A stretch of DNA of 64,000 nucleotides from Kitasatospora sp044457565 (GTDB lineage Bacteria > Actinomycetota > Actinomycetes > Streptomycetales > Streptomycetaceae). The position numbers and the translations under genes are program-made. The DNA is taken from assembly GCF_044457565.1 (NCBI RefSeq), contig NZ_JBITGZ010000012.1, positions 124,001 to 188,000 on the forward strand, in the 5' to 3' direction. Below, piece after piece: positions 10,001 through 16,736 of the stretch; within the stretch, counting starts at the first letter, position 1; each line of letters opens with the position of its first letter. The notes beneath the pieces were generated by a model. It worked only from the letters and a program-made list of their open reading frames with translations. It made no database searches and was not told the origin of the DNA.

Positions 10001-10391
10001 CCACGGCCCAGCGCGGGTCGAAGAGCCCGCCGAGCAACTGGGCCGCCGCGGCGGCGTCGAAGAGCAGCGCCGGCACCCGCCACGGGTGCAGGGCGGCTCC
10101 GCCGCGTTCGGGATCGGCGGGCAGCTCCGGGGAGGGGACGGGGGCTCCGTCGAAGGTCGGGAGCAACAGGGTGGCCCAGCGTTCGGGCGCCTGCTCGGCG
10201 AGCCAGCCGAGGCCGGGGCCGATTCCGGCGAGCAGCTCGGCCACCGCCACCGCCGGACAGGCGTAGGGGTGGGCGCGCAGCGCCCGGCCGGCGCCGGTCT
10301 CCGGCGGCGCGGCCACGGCGTACGCACGGGCGTCCTCCGCCCAGAGGGCGAGCCGCCCGTCCGCCCGCCAGAGTGCGTGCAGGGCGAACAT
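7089..10391 (-). CDS. SNF2-family DEAD/DEAH-box helicase
   Basis: 1100 residues from ATG 10391 (MFALHALW), which has GGAAGG about 6 bases upstream; longer in-frame starts add an Arg-rich leader that is not protein-like. The N-terminal ~500 residues are the bacterial SNF2-specific region. The ATPase core follows: GAVLADDMGLGKTVQTLALL (Walker A), a DEAQ box in RRVVADEAQYIKNS, and LTGTPVENRLSELHAVLDF. The C-terminal helicase lobe has LHGGVPRRRREELVARF, LLSLKAGGTGLNLTAANQVI and DRAFRIGQRRDVQVRRFV. Family members are double-stranded-DNA translocases thought to act in DNA metabolism. The usual SWIM-protein partner is reduced to a stump immediately downstream. Confidence 0.95.
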   Translation of the reverse strand: MFALHALWRADGRLALWAEDARAYAVAAPPETGAGRALRAHPYACPAVAVAELLAGIGPGLGWLAEQAPERWATLLLPTFDGAPVPSPELPADPERGGAALHPWRVPALLFDAAAAAQLLGGLFDPRWAVASTELPGVGPVEIAYGASLRWLTGVHDLAWRLVGRGLVRPEPTVEGGIAHARWRPAPDEPARREAAALAAGCPPVCRAECPAGPSAPATPVPQARTGGELVADLLDALVDAEARATLADSPPLLRTAPATAAERWLAALTAPDSRIPGPTARPASTAGHRPAVAGEAPAAPEVGQADLPLRARSPRRAAPAPADSAAAAPAPTAPALADTDHADFAELRERLGAWYAGATPVTAALRLCFRLLEPLGPEEGWQVELLLQAVDEPSLLVPAAELWSAGPALAALGRKTAHPLDEFAAELDRATHRWPALCRSLRTTRPRAVQLDRAGALDFLRTAAPALTQAGFGVLLPTWWRRRPRLGLALSVRTPAPGAVETARQVDRDVIVAFRWQAALGTVTLTQQELADLAAAKQGLVRVRGQWTEVDTDQIAAALAFLTDRADGLMPTTQLLRTALDPDATVCGLPVTAVDAQGPLGDLLAGRALPVPATPLPGDFGATLRPYQERGLAWLRSLAGLGLGAVLADDMGLGKTVQTLALLATEQAEGVTAPTLLVCPMSLVGNWQREAARFAPGLRVHTHHGGERLTGDGLREAVQGADLVITTYGLVQRDVEELRSITWRRVVADEAQYIKNSATAQSRAVRSLPVSAHRVALTGTPVENRLSELHAVLDFANPGLFGSAARFKERYAIPVEQHRNAAVAAELQRRTAPFVLRRHKSDPAIAAELPAKQEMTLWCNLTAEQAGLYQAVVADLLHRVQGIRGVERRGTVLAAIGKLKQACNHPAQLLHDGSALGDRSGKVARLEAVLAEALAEGDRSLVFTQYAEFGALLQPHLAERLGEEVLFLHGGVPRRRREELVARFQAPDGPRVFLLSLKAGGTGLNLTAANQVIHLDRWWNPAVEEQATDRAFRIGQRRDVQVRRFVCVGTVEERIAELIDAKRALADAVVGEGEHWLTELSADALRELVSLSADAVGED

Positions 10392-10435
10392 GGCGGGCCT
10401 TCCGGTCTGTGGAGCGGGTGCGGCGCGGGTGCGGA

Positions 10436-10483
10436 GCCGATCGGGAGCCGACTCGGGACCGACTCGGGACCGACTCGGAGCCG
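10436..10483. repeat. Short tandem repeat upstream of the helicase
   Basis: Four or so copies of a 10-11 bp unit, consensus GGGACCGACTC, lie in the 361-bp gap (10392-10752) between the divergent helicase and YceI genes. Apart from this repeat and the YceI promoter I see no gene in the gap. Confidence 0.6.
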
Positions 10484-10670
10484 ACCTTGGAAAGCGTATC
10501 CGCCGAACCCGGCAATCGAACGAACGGTCGACGCATGGCTTCCGCGAACGCGGCCAGCAGCTGACCCGGTTCGCAGCCACCGTCGGTGGCGCCGGAGTTC
10601 AGGCGGCTCGCACGCCGGGCCGAGCCGGAGCGATCAACTCGACTCGCGGAGAACCACTCCGACGGCATGG

Positions 10671-10699
10671 TTGAACATTGAACGAAGTGGGGTTATGGT
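10671..10699 (+). promoter_or_regulatory. Sigma70-like promoter of the YceI gene
   Basis: TTGAAC (10671-10676), a 17-base spacer and TATGGT (10694-10699). A second TTGAAC at 10678-10683 overlaps the spacer. Predicted transcription starts near 10706. Confidence 0.6.
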
Positions 10700-10713
10700 G
10701 GACGCAAGAAGTT

Positions 10714-10734
10714 GAAGCCTAAACATCTGGCTTC
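10714..10734. promoter_or_regulatory. Inverted repeat in the YceI leader
   Basis: GAAGCC (10714-10719) and GGCTTC (10729-10734) are separated by 9 bases, just downstream of the predicted start site and just before the AGGAGGAG ribosome site. It could be a repressor dyad or an RNA hairpin. Confidence 0.45.
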
Positions 10735-10752
10735 GGAACCTCAGGAGGAGCC

Positions 10753-11367
10753 ATGGCCCTGTTCAACCGCACCAAGACCGCCACCAAGCCGGTCGAGCAC
10801 ACCGCCGCGACCACCGCCGGCCCCGACCTGGCGCATCTGACCGGCGACTGGGCCATCGACGCCGCGCACAGCCAGGTCGGCTTCGCGGTCCGGCACGCGA
10901 TGGTCACGAACGTGCGCGGCACTTTCGCCGAGTACGACGGCAAGCTCCACCTGGACGGCAGCCACCCGGCCAACTCCTCCGCCGAACTGGTCATCAAGGT
11001 CGCCAGCATCGACACCAAGCAGTCCCAGCGCGACGAGCACCTGCGGACCGGCGACTTCTTCGCCGCCGAGGTACACCCCGAGATCACCTTCCGCAGCACC
11101 TCCGCCGAGCGGCTGCGCGAGGACTCGTACCGGATGACGGGCGACCTGACGATCAAGGGCACCACCCACCCGGTCGTCCTCAACCTGGAGTTCACCGGCA
11201 GCGCCGTCGACGCGTACGGCGCCGTGCGGGTCGGCTTCGAGGGCTCGGCGACCATCGACCGCACCGACTGGGGTCTGAGCTACAACGCCGCCCTGGAGAC
11301 CGGCGGCGTGCTGATCGGCGAGAAGGTCAAGCTCAGCTTCGACATCTCCGCGGTCAAGGCCGCCTGA
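10753..11367 (+). CDS. YceI-family lipid-binding protein
   Basis: 204 residues with an excellent AGGAGGAG ribosome site. After a ~30-residue polar extension comes a full YceI beta-barrel: GDWAIDAAHSQVGFAVRHAM, VRGTFAEYDGKLHLDG, SQRDEHLRTGDFFAAEVHPE, MTGDLTIKGTTHPVVLNLEF and IDRTDWGLSYN. YceI lipocalin-like proteins bind polyisoprenoids. No secretion signal is seen, so a cytosolic location is likely, as is common in actinobacterial homologues. It stands alone, with its own promoter upstream and a terminator downstream. Confidence 0.95.
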   Translation: MALFNRTKTATKPVEHTAATTAGPDLAHLTGDWAIDAAHSQVGFAVRHAMVTNVRGTFAEYDGKLHLDGSHPANSSAELVIKVASIDTKQSQRDEHLRTGDFFAAEVHPEITFRSTSAERLREDSYRMTGDLTIKGTTHPVVLNLEFTGSAVDAYGAVRVGFEGSATIDRTDWGLSYNAALETGGVLIGEKVKLSFDISAVKAA

Positions 11368-11423
11368 CCGCCCCCGACACCCCGGCGCCCCGGCTTACCC
11401 GGCCCCCGTACGGACACGCCCAC

Positions 11424-11451
11424 GCCCCTGCCGTCCCCCCGCGGCAGGGGC
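11424..11451. terminator. Terminator between YceI and LysR genes
   Basis: A perfect 10-bp stem (11424-11433 with 11442-11451) and 8-base loop lie in the convergent gap. Confidence 0.75.
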
Positions 11452-11548
11452 GGCGGCATGCCCGGCCGACGAGGCCACGAGGCCAGGAGGCCACCCGCCG
11501 CAAGTCACGTCCGCCTCGTCGCCGTCACCTCCGCCGTCACTGCCGCCG

Positions 11549-12526
11549 TCAGTGCCGCCGCGCAGCGGCCAGCAGGGCCACGTCCTCATCCGGCAGCCAG
11601 CTGCCCGGCGGACGCACCAGCCAGCCCTCCCGCCCGCCGAGCTCGGCGGCGGCCGCGAGCAGCGCGGCGAGCCCGGGATGTCGCAGCTCCGGCCGGTGCA
11701 CCACGCTCAGCAGGCTCAGCGGCACCGGATCCACCAGCGGCAGCAGGACCGAGCCGGGGATCCGCGGTCCGCCGGTGGTGGTCAGCATCGGATCGCCGTG
11801 CCGGGCGAGATAGCGCGCGGTCTCGTCCACCCCCACCGGCGGGACGTACGGCGGGGCCGCCTCCAGGCCGTGCTGCCCGAGGAGTCGGGCCCCGAGGTCG
11901 GCCCACTCGGTGGTCGCGGGGTTGCCCGCGCAGATGTCCACCGGGTACCCGGCCAGGTCCGCCAGCGGCAGCACCTCCCGCCCCGCGAGCGGATGCCCGG
12001 CCGCCATCATCACCGCCATCCGCTCCAACCGCACTGGCACCTGGGCGAGTTGGGCGCGCACCCGGGCCGGGAGGCCGGCGAAGCGGCCGAGCGAGACATC
12101 GAGCCGGTGGGCCAGCAGCTCACCGGCCGCGGCTGACAGCCCGCCGTGGAAGCGCGCCAGCAACTCGCCGTCCGGCCAGGTGGTCCGGGCCCTGGCGAGC
12201 ATCCGGTCGGCGGTCAGATCGTCGCCCGTGACGTCGCTGTTGAGGTCCAGCAGCAGCGGCCGGTGCTCGGCCGCCGCCACGATCTCGTCGTGCAGGGCCA
12301 GCAGCCGGCGCGCCTTGGGCAGCAGCCGGACACCCGCGGGGGTGAGCTCGACGCTCCGCGTGGTTCGGGTGAACAGGGCGTCGCCGAGGGCCAGTTCCAG
12401 CGCCCGGACGTCCCGGCTGAGCGCCTGCTGGGCGATGTGCAGCCGCTCGGCCGCCCGGCCGAAGTGCAGGCTCTCGGCGACCACGACGAAGCCGCGCAGC
12501 AGACGGGGGTGCAGGTCACGGGGCAT
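11549..12526 (-). CDS. LysR-family transcriptional regulator
   Basis: 325 residues. The N-terminal winged HTH is typical (LLRGFVVVAESLHFGRAAERL, HIAQQALSRDVRALE, LFTRTTRSVELTPAG). The rest is the periplasmic-binding-fold effector domain, including GHPLAGREVLPLADLAGYPV. It is transcribed away from the MFS gene, with 112 bp between the starts, the classical arrangement for a LysR protein controlling its divergent neighbour. The effector is unknown. Confidence 0.93.
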   Translation of the reverse strand: MPRDLHPRLLRGFVVVAESLHFGRAAERLHIAQQALSRDVRALELALGDALFTRTTRSVELTPAGVRLLPKARRLLALHDEIVAAAEHRPLLLDLNSDVTGDDLTADRMLARARTTWPDGELLARFHGGLSAAAGELLAHRLDVSLGRFAGLPARVRAQLAQVPVRLERMAVMMAAGHPLAGREVLPLADLAGYPVDICAGNPATTEWADLGARLLGQHGLEAAPPYVPPVGVDETARYLARHGDPMLTTTGGPRIPGSVLLPLVDPVPLSLLSVVHRPELRHPGLAALLAAAAELGGREGWLVRPPGSWLPDEDVALLAAARRH

Positions 12527-12530
12527 GGCG

Positions 12531-12554
12531 GAAGATTAACAACAGAAGATTGTC
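12531..12554. promoter_or_regulatory. Candidate LysR binding site
   Basis: Direct repeats GAAGATTAAC (12531) and GAAGATTGTC (12545), 14-bp period, lie just upstream of the LysR start in the divergent LysR/MFS region. This stretch is AT-rich against its surroundings. Confidence 0.45.
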
Positions 12555-12638
12555 AGTACGCCGAAACAGGTGTTGGACCGGAGGCCGGGGCGGCCCCGAA
12601 GCTGGTGACATCCCCCCGCAGTCCTCTCCAGGAGCCCC

Positions 12639-13943
12639 ATGTTCGCCTCGTACCGCCGCATCTTCGCCGTGCCCGGCACGCTCGCCTTCACGCTGGCCGG
12701 CCTGCTCGGCCGGCTGGCCTTCTCGATGATGGGCGTCTCGCTCGTGGTGCTGATCGCCACCCGCCGCGACTCCTACGCGCTGGCCGGGACGGTCTCGGCT
12801 GCGGGACTCGTCGCGGTGGCGGTGGGGATGCCGCTGTTCGGCAGGTTGGTGGACCGCGTCGGGCAGTCCCGGGTCGCCGTCCCCGCCGCGCTCGTCGCCG
12901 CCGTGCCGCTCACCGGGCTGCTGCTCTGCGTCCACTTCGGCGCCCCCGCCTGGACCCTGTACCTCTGCTGGGCGGCCGGCTGCGTCGCCCCCAACCTGGG
13001 CGGCATGGCCCGGGCCCGCTGGGCCCACATCTACCGCGACGACGCCGAGGCCCGGCACATCGCCACCTCCATGGAGCAGGCGCTGGACGAGGCCTGCTTC
13101 ATGGCCGGGCCCGTCCTGGGGATGCTGCTCTGCACCTCGCTGTTCCCCGAGGCCGGCCTGATCACGGCCGGAGTGCTGTCGACGACGGGCGCGCTGCTGT
13201 TCGCCGCCCAGCGCGGCACCGAGCCGCCCGTACGGTCGGCGCCGGCACGGGAGGAGGCGCCCGCCTCCCCCCTGCGGCTGCCGGGTCTGCGGGTGCTGAC
13301 GCTGACCTTCTTCGCCACCGGGCTGCTGTTCGGCTCGATGGAGGTCACCACCCTCGCCTACGCCGACGCGCTCGGGCAGAAGCCGCTGGCCGGCCTGCTG
13401 CTGGGGCTGGTGGCCGCGGGCTCCTGCGCGGCCGGGCTGGGCTTCGGGCTGCTGCGGCCGCGCCGGGCACCGCATGTGCGGTTCCTGATCGGCGTCGGGG
13501 CGATGGCCGGACTGCTGCTCCTGCCGCTCCTGGTCACCCTCTCCGGCGCAGGGTTCGCGGCCCTCGCGGTGGTGCTGTTCATCGCGGGTACGGGCACCGC
13601 GCCGACCATGGTCAGCGGCATGACGCTGGTTCAGGAGCTGCTGCCGCAGCGGCAGCTCAACGAGGGCATGTCGATGGCGGTATCCGGCATCGTGGTGGGC
13701 ATCTCCACCGGCGCGGCGATCGGCGGCGTGTTCGCGCAGCACACCGCGCCGGGGACGGGCTACTGGCTGCCCGCCGGGGCCGCGTCGACGGCCCTGCTGA
13801 TCGCCCTCGCCGGGCGGCACCGGCTCCGGCCCGCACCCCGCGGCCGGACGGCGGGCGGCGCGCCGGCGGCCACGAAGGCGGCCGGCGCGCAGGCCGCGGG
13901 CGCGGGCGAGCGGCTGCCGGAGCCGGAGCCGGCCCGCCGGTGA
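12639..13943 (+). CDS. MFS transporter
   Basis: 434 residues with about twelve hydrophobic segments and the loop 2-3 motif GMPLFGRLVDRVGQSRVA. No signal peptide; an Arg/Pro/Ala-rich tail of about 40 residues follows the last membrane segment. The sequence resembles actinomycete efflux-type MFS carriers with 12 TM helices; the substrate is unknown. It is divergent from the LysR gene and probably under its control. Confidence 0.9.
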   Translation: MFASYRRIFAVPGTLAFTLAGLLGRLAFSMMGVSLVVLIATRRDSYALAGTVSAAGLVAVAVGMPLFGRLVDRVGQSRVAVPAALVAAVPLTGLLLCVHFGAPAWTLYLCWAAGCVAPNLGGMARARWAHIYRDDAEARHIATSMEQALDEACFMAGPVLGMLLCTSLFPEAGLITAGVLSTTGALLFAAQRGTEPPVRSAPAREEAPASPLRLPGLRVLTLTFFATGLLFGSMEVTTLAYADALGQKPLAGLLLGLVAAGSCAAGLGFGLLRPRRAPHVRFLIGVGAMAGLLLLPLLVTLSGAGFAALAVVLFIAGTGTAPTMVSGMTLVQELLPQRQLNEGMSMAVSGIVVGISTGAAIGGVFAQHTAPGTGYWLPAGAASTALLIALAGRHRLRPAPRGRTAGGAPAATKAAGAQAAGAGERLPEPEPARR

Positions 13944-13975
13944 CGGCGGTCACGGCAGTCACGGCAGTCACGGTG
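13940..13975. repeat. Tandem 9-bp repeat over the MFS stop
   Basis: About four copies of GTCACGGCA/G run through and just past the MFS stop codon, in the gap before the convergent GNAT gene. Confidence 0.6.
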
Positions 13976-14141
13976 TACGACCATGACGGCTGACCGCACT
14001 GTCGGCCAGGCCTCTGCACGTTCCCCTTCCCGCAGCGCGGGCGCACAGCCGCCCGGGCGCTCAGCCCTGCTCGGCTCGGTCGGCCTGCTCGGCCCGGTCC
14101 GCCTGCTCCCCCGGCCCGGACCGGACCGATCCGGGTCGGCG

Positions 14142-14687
14142 CTACCGCCGAACGGGGGCGGGCCAGGTGTACTCGTACTCGGGCAGGGTGAACCCCGCCG
14201 GGAACTCGCAGTCGCGCTCGTCCGTGCGCCGCCCGCCCGCCCGCTCGTAGAAGGCCACCGCGCGGATGTTCGCCTGCAACACCTCCAGGTAGAGGTCCGC
14301 GCCGGGAAACCGTTCGGCACAGCGGGCCAGCGCGGCGTCCATGAGCCTGCCGCCGATGCCCCCACCGGTCAGACCGGGGCGCACGTGCAGGTTGTCGAGC
14401 AGGACCCGGCCCTCCGGCTGCGGGACGAGGTAGGCGAAGCCGACGGTCTCCCCCGCCAGTTCGGCGATCAGCAGCAGCGGGGTGTTGGCGGGCTCGCCGT
14501 AGTCGGCGTCCAGACGCAGCGCCCACAGTTCGCGCCGCTCGTCCGCAAGGCCGTCGCCGAGCGCCTCCGCCGGCATGATCCCGGTGTAGGCGGTGCGCCA
14601 GCTGGCCGCGTGCAGGGCTGCCACCGCGTCGGTGTCGGCGTCGGCGCCCGTCCTGATCGTCACGCCCGGAGCGTGCTGCGTCGTCAT
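14142..14687 (-). CDS. GNAT-family N-acetyltransferase
   Basis: 181 residues from ATG 14687, with GGGAGG correctly spaced; the longer frame to 14750 would cross the operator. The GNAT fold shows as ADTDAVAALHAASWRTAYTGI at the start, LHVRPGLTGGGIGGRLMDAA (acetyl-CoA pyrophosphate loop) and LEVLQANIRAVAFYERAGGR. The substrate is unknown. It is divergent from the membrane protein/DCC/TetR operon and shares the intergenic dyads with it, so it may also be under that TetR protein. Confidence 0.9.
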   Translation of the reverse strand: MTTQHAPGVTIRTGADADTDAVAALHAASWRTAYTGIMPAEALGDGLADERRELWALRLDADYGEPANTPLLLIAELAGETVGFAYLVPQPEGRVLLDNLHVRPGLTGGGIGGRLMDAALARCAERFPGADLYLEVLQANIRAVAFYERAGGRRTDERDCEFPAGFTLPEYEYTWPAPVRR

Positions 14688-14712
14688 GTGACGAGCCTCC
14701 CACACCCCCACC

Positions 14713-14770
14713 TTGAACACGTTCAAACTCAGGGCTACAGTCATGCCCACAAGGTTTTGAACACGTTCGA
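14713..14770. promoter_or_regulatory. Paired operator dyads for the downstream TetR protein
   Basis: Two near-identical 14-bp dyads, TTGAACACGTTCAA (14713-14726) and TTGAACACGTTCGA (14757-14770), are 44 bp apart between divergent genes. The right copy ends 15 bases before the membrane-protein start. Dyads of this form are common TetR sites, and the operon ends in a TetR gene. Confidence 0.7.
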
Positions 14771-14785
14771 AACGAGGTGGTCCCG

Positions 14786-15196
14786 ATGGACTGCACTGTC
14801 GTCAGCTACGCCGTCTACCTGCCGATCGCCACCGGCCTGACCATCTGGGTGGCCCGCACACTGACCAAGAACGGCCGCATCTTCCTCGCCGACGTCTTCG
14901 CCGGCGACGAGAAGCTCGCGGACGCCGTGAACCACCTTCTGGTGGTCGGCTTCTACCTGCTCAACCTCGGCTTCGTAGCGCTCTGGATGAAGACCGACCA
15001 GCAGGTCATCGGCACCCAGGGCGTCTTCGACGCGCTGTCGATCAAGCTGGGCACGGTCCTGCTGGTACTCGGCGGGATGCACCTCGCCAACGTGTACGTC
15101 CTCAACCGGATCCGCCGCCGCGGCGCGCTGGAGCGCCAGCAGCGCCCGCCGGTCGCACCGCAGGGCTACACCGCCTACCAGCCGGCCCAGGGCTGA
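14786..15196 (+). CDS. Small integral membrane protein
   Basis: 136 residues from ATG 14786 (GAGGTGG lies 5 bases upstream, better than GTG 14777). There are three hydrophobic segments: near YAVYLPIATGLTIWVA, around HLLVVGFYLLNLGFVALWM, and around LGTVLLVLGGMHLANVYVLN. The tail is polar. It is first gene of an operon with a DCC thiol oxidoreductase and a TetR regulator. No biochemical role is known to me. Confidence 0.85.
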   Translation: MDCTVVSYAVYLPIATGLTIWVARTLTKNGRIFLADVFAGDEKLADAVNHLLVVGFYLLNLGFVALWMKTDQQVIGTQGVFDALSIKLGTVLLVLGGMHLANVYVLNRIRRRGALERQQRPPVAPQGYTAYQPAQG

Positions 15197-15207
15197 GGAC
15201 GGTTCAG

Positions 15208-15765
15208 GTGACCACCGACCCCGCGCCGCAGGCGGAGCCGTCCGTCCCGCCACCGGTCACCCGGATCACCGTGCTGCACGACCCGGCCTGCCCGCTCTGC
15301 CGGCACCTCACGGCCTGGCTGCGCGGCCGGTACCAGCTGGTTCCGCTGGAGTTCGTGGCGGTCGCCTCGGCCGAGGCCCGCGAGCGGTTCCCCGGGCTCG
15401 ACCACGACGCGACACTCGGCGAGATCACCGTCGTCGCCGACACCGGTGAGGTCTGGCGCGGCCCGCAGGCGTTCGTCATCTGCCTCTGGGCGCTCGCCGA
15501 GTACCGGCCGCTCGCCCGGCGGCTGAGCACCCCGACCGGACTGCCGGTGGCCAGGGCGGCGGCCTTCGCCGCCAGCAAGTACCGCGCGGCCGTGGGGGCC
15601 GGCCGCGCCGCACCGGGTGCGGAGGGGACATCCGGTACGGCGCGGCCCGGCGCGGTCGCGGGCCGGACGCAGTCTGCCGCCCACCCGGTCACAGACCCGT
15701 ACGGCGAGCCGTACCGGCCCCCGGCGTACGGCTGTGTCGACGGCGCCTGCTCGGTCTCCGGCTAG
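15208..15765 (+). CDS. DCC-family thiol-disulfide oxidoreductase (DUF393)
   Basis: 185 residues from GTG 15208, 11 bases after the membrane-protein stop. The DCC signature is seen in ITVLHDPACPLCRHLTAWLR, a CPLC active-site pair around residues 29-32. Downstream are EITVVADTGEVWRGPQAFVI and a second Cys near the C-terminus (YGCVDGACSVSG). The ~50-residue tail is low in complexity. The family has a thioredoxin-like fold with a presumed redox role; with the membrane protein upstream it may serve envelope thiol exchange. Confidence 0.88.
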   Translation: MTTDPAPQAEPSVPPPVTRITVLHDPACPLCRHLTAWLRGRYQLVPLEFVAVASAEARERFPGLDHDATLGEITVVADTGEVWRGPQAFVICLWALAEYRPLARRLSTPTGLPVARAAAFAASKYRAAVGAGRAAPGAEGTSGTARPGAVAGRTQSAAHPVTDPYGEPYRPPAYGCVDGACSVSG

Positions 15766-15776
15766 GCTCAACGACC

Positions 15777-16619
15777 GTGGACGACGTGACACCGACGAAC
15801 GGCGCGAACGGACAGCAGCAGGGCGAGCCCGGAGAGCAGGGCGCGACCGCGGGAGCCGACCTCTCCGTCAAGGGCACGGGCAGGCAGCCCGTGCCCAGCG
15901 GCGAGGTCCCCGGCGGCCGCGCGCTGCCCAAGACCGGCAAGAGCGAGCAGACCCGGGCGCTGATCCTGGAGACGGCCATGCGGCTGTTCAAGGAACGCGG
16001 CTACGACAAGACGACGATGCGGGCCATCGCCTCCGAGGCGGGTGTCTCGGTCGGCAACGCCTACTACTACTTCGAGTCGAAGGAATTCCTGATCCAGGGG
16101 TTCTACGACCAGATGACGTACCAGCACGCCGCCGACGCCAGAGCCCGGATGGCCGGGCGGACGGACTTCGCGGAGCGCCTGGAGATCGCCCTGATCTCGT
16201 GGATCGACTGCGCCGCGGAGTACCACGAGTTCGCCTCGCAGTTCTTCCGTACCGCGGCCGACCCGACCAGCTCGCTCAGCCCGTTCTCCAACGAGTCCCA
16301 CCCGGCCCGCGCGACGGCGGTCGAGCTCTTCCGCGAGGTGCTGACCGGCTCCGACATCGCCGCCAAGCTCGACGCCGAACTCGCCGATCTGCTGCCCGAC
16401 CTGCTCTGGCTGGACCTGATGATCGTGGTCCTCTACTGGGTGTTCGACCGCACCCCGGACACCGGGCGGACCCGCGAGTTCGTGCGCCGCTCGACGCCGA
16501 TGACCGCACGGGTCATCAATCTCTCGCGCTACCGGGTGTTCCGCCCGATCGTCCGCGACGCCAAGGGCCTGATCCAGGACTTCATCCTGCCGACCATCGG
16601 CCGTACGGCGAGGCCGTAG
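15777..16619 (+). CDS. TetR-family transcriptional regulator
   Basis: 280 residues from GTG 15777, 11 bases after the preceding stop. A disordered ~55-residue N-terminal extension precedes the HTH (ETAMRLFKERGYDKTTMRAI, VSVGNAYYYFESKEFLIQGF), then an all-helical ligand domain. The N-terminal extension is long for TetR. As third gene of the operon it probably represses the divergent promoters through the paired TTGAAC dyads at 14713-14770. Confidence 0.92.
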   Translation: MDDVTPTNGANGQQQGEPGEQGATAGADLSVKGTGRQPVPSGEVPGGRALPKTGKSEQTRALILETAMRLFKERGYDKTTMRAIASEAGVSVGNAYYYFESKEFLIQGFYDQMTYQHAADARARMAGRTDFAERLEIALISWIDCAAEYHEFASQFFRTAADPTSSLSPFSNESHPARATAVELFREVLTGSDIAAKLDAELADLLPDLLWLDLMIVVLYWVFDRTPDTGRTREFVRRSTPMTARVINLSRYRVFRPIVRDAKGLIQDFILPTIGRTARP

Positions 16620-16688
16620 TACCGCCGATGGTCGTGCGGTCCTGTGCACGACCGCACGACCGCACGACCGCACGACCATCGGCGGTAC
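16619..16688. terminator. Long bidirectional terminator with internal repeats
   Basis: A perfect 23-bp stem (16619-16641 with 16666-16688) begins on the last base of the TetR stop codon. The 24-base loop and the right arm's start carry four consecutive GCACGACC units (from about 16647), so alternative pairings are possible. It separates the convergent TetR and Eis-like genes. Confidence 0.88.
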
Positions 16689-16736
16689 CACGGCCCAAAA
16701 GGCCAGGCTCAGAAGGCCAGACCCAGAATGCCGGTC

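Noticed and set aside
7656..10715. Very long plus-strand frame opposite the SNF2 helicase
   Set aside because: It is an antisense shadow caused by the high GC content; the minus-strand frame carries all the helicase motifs.
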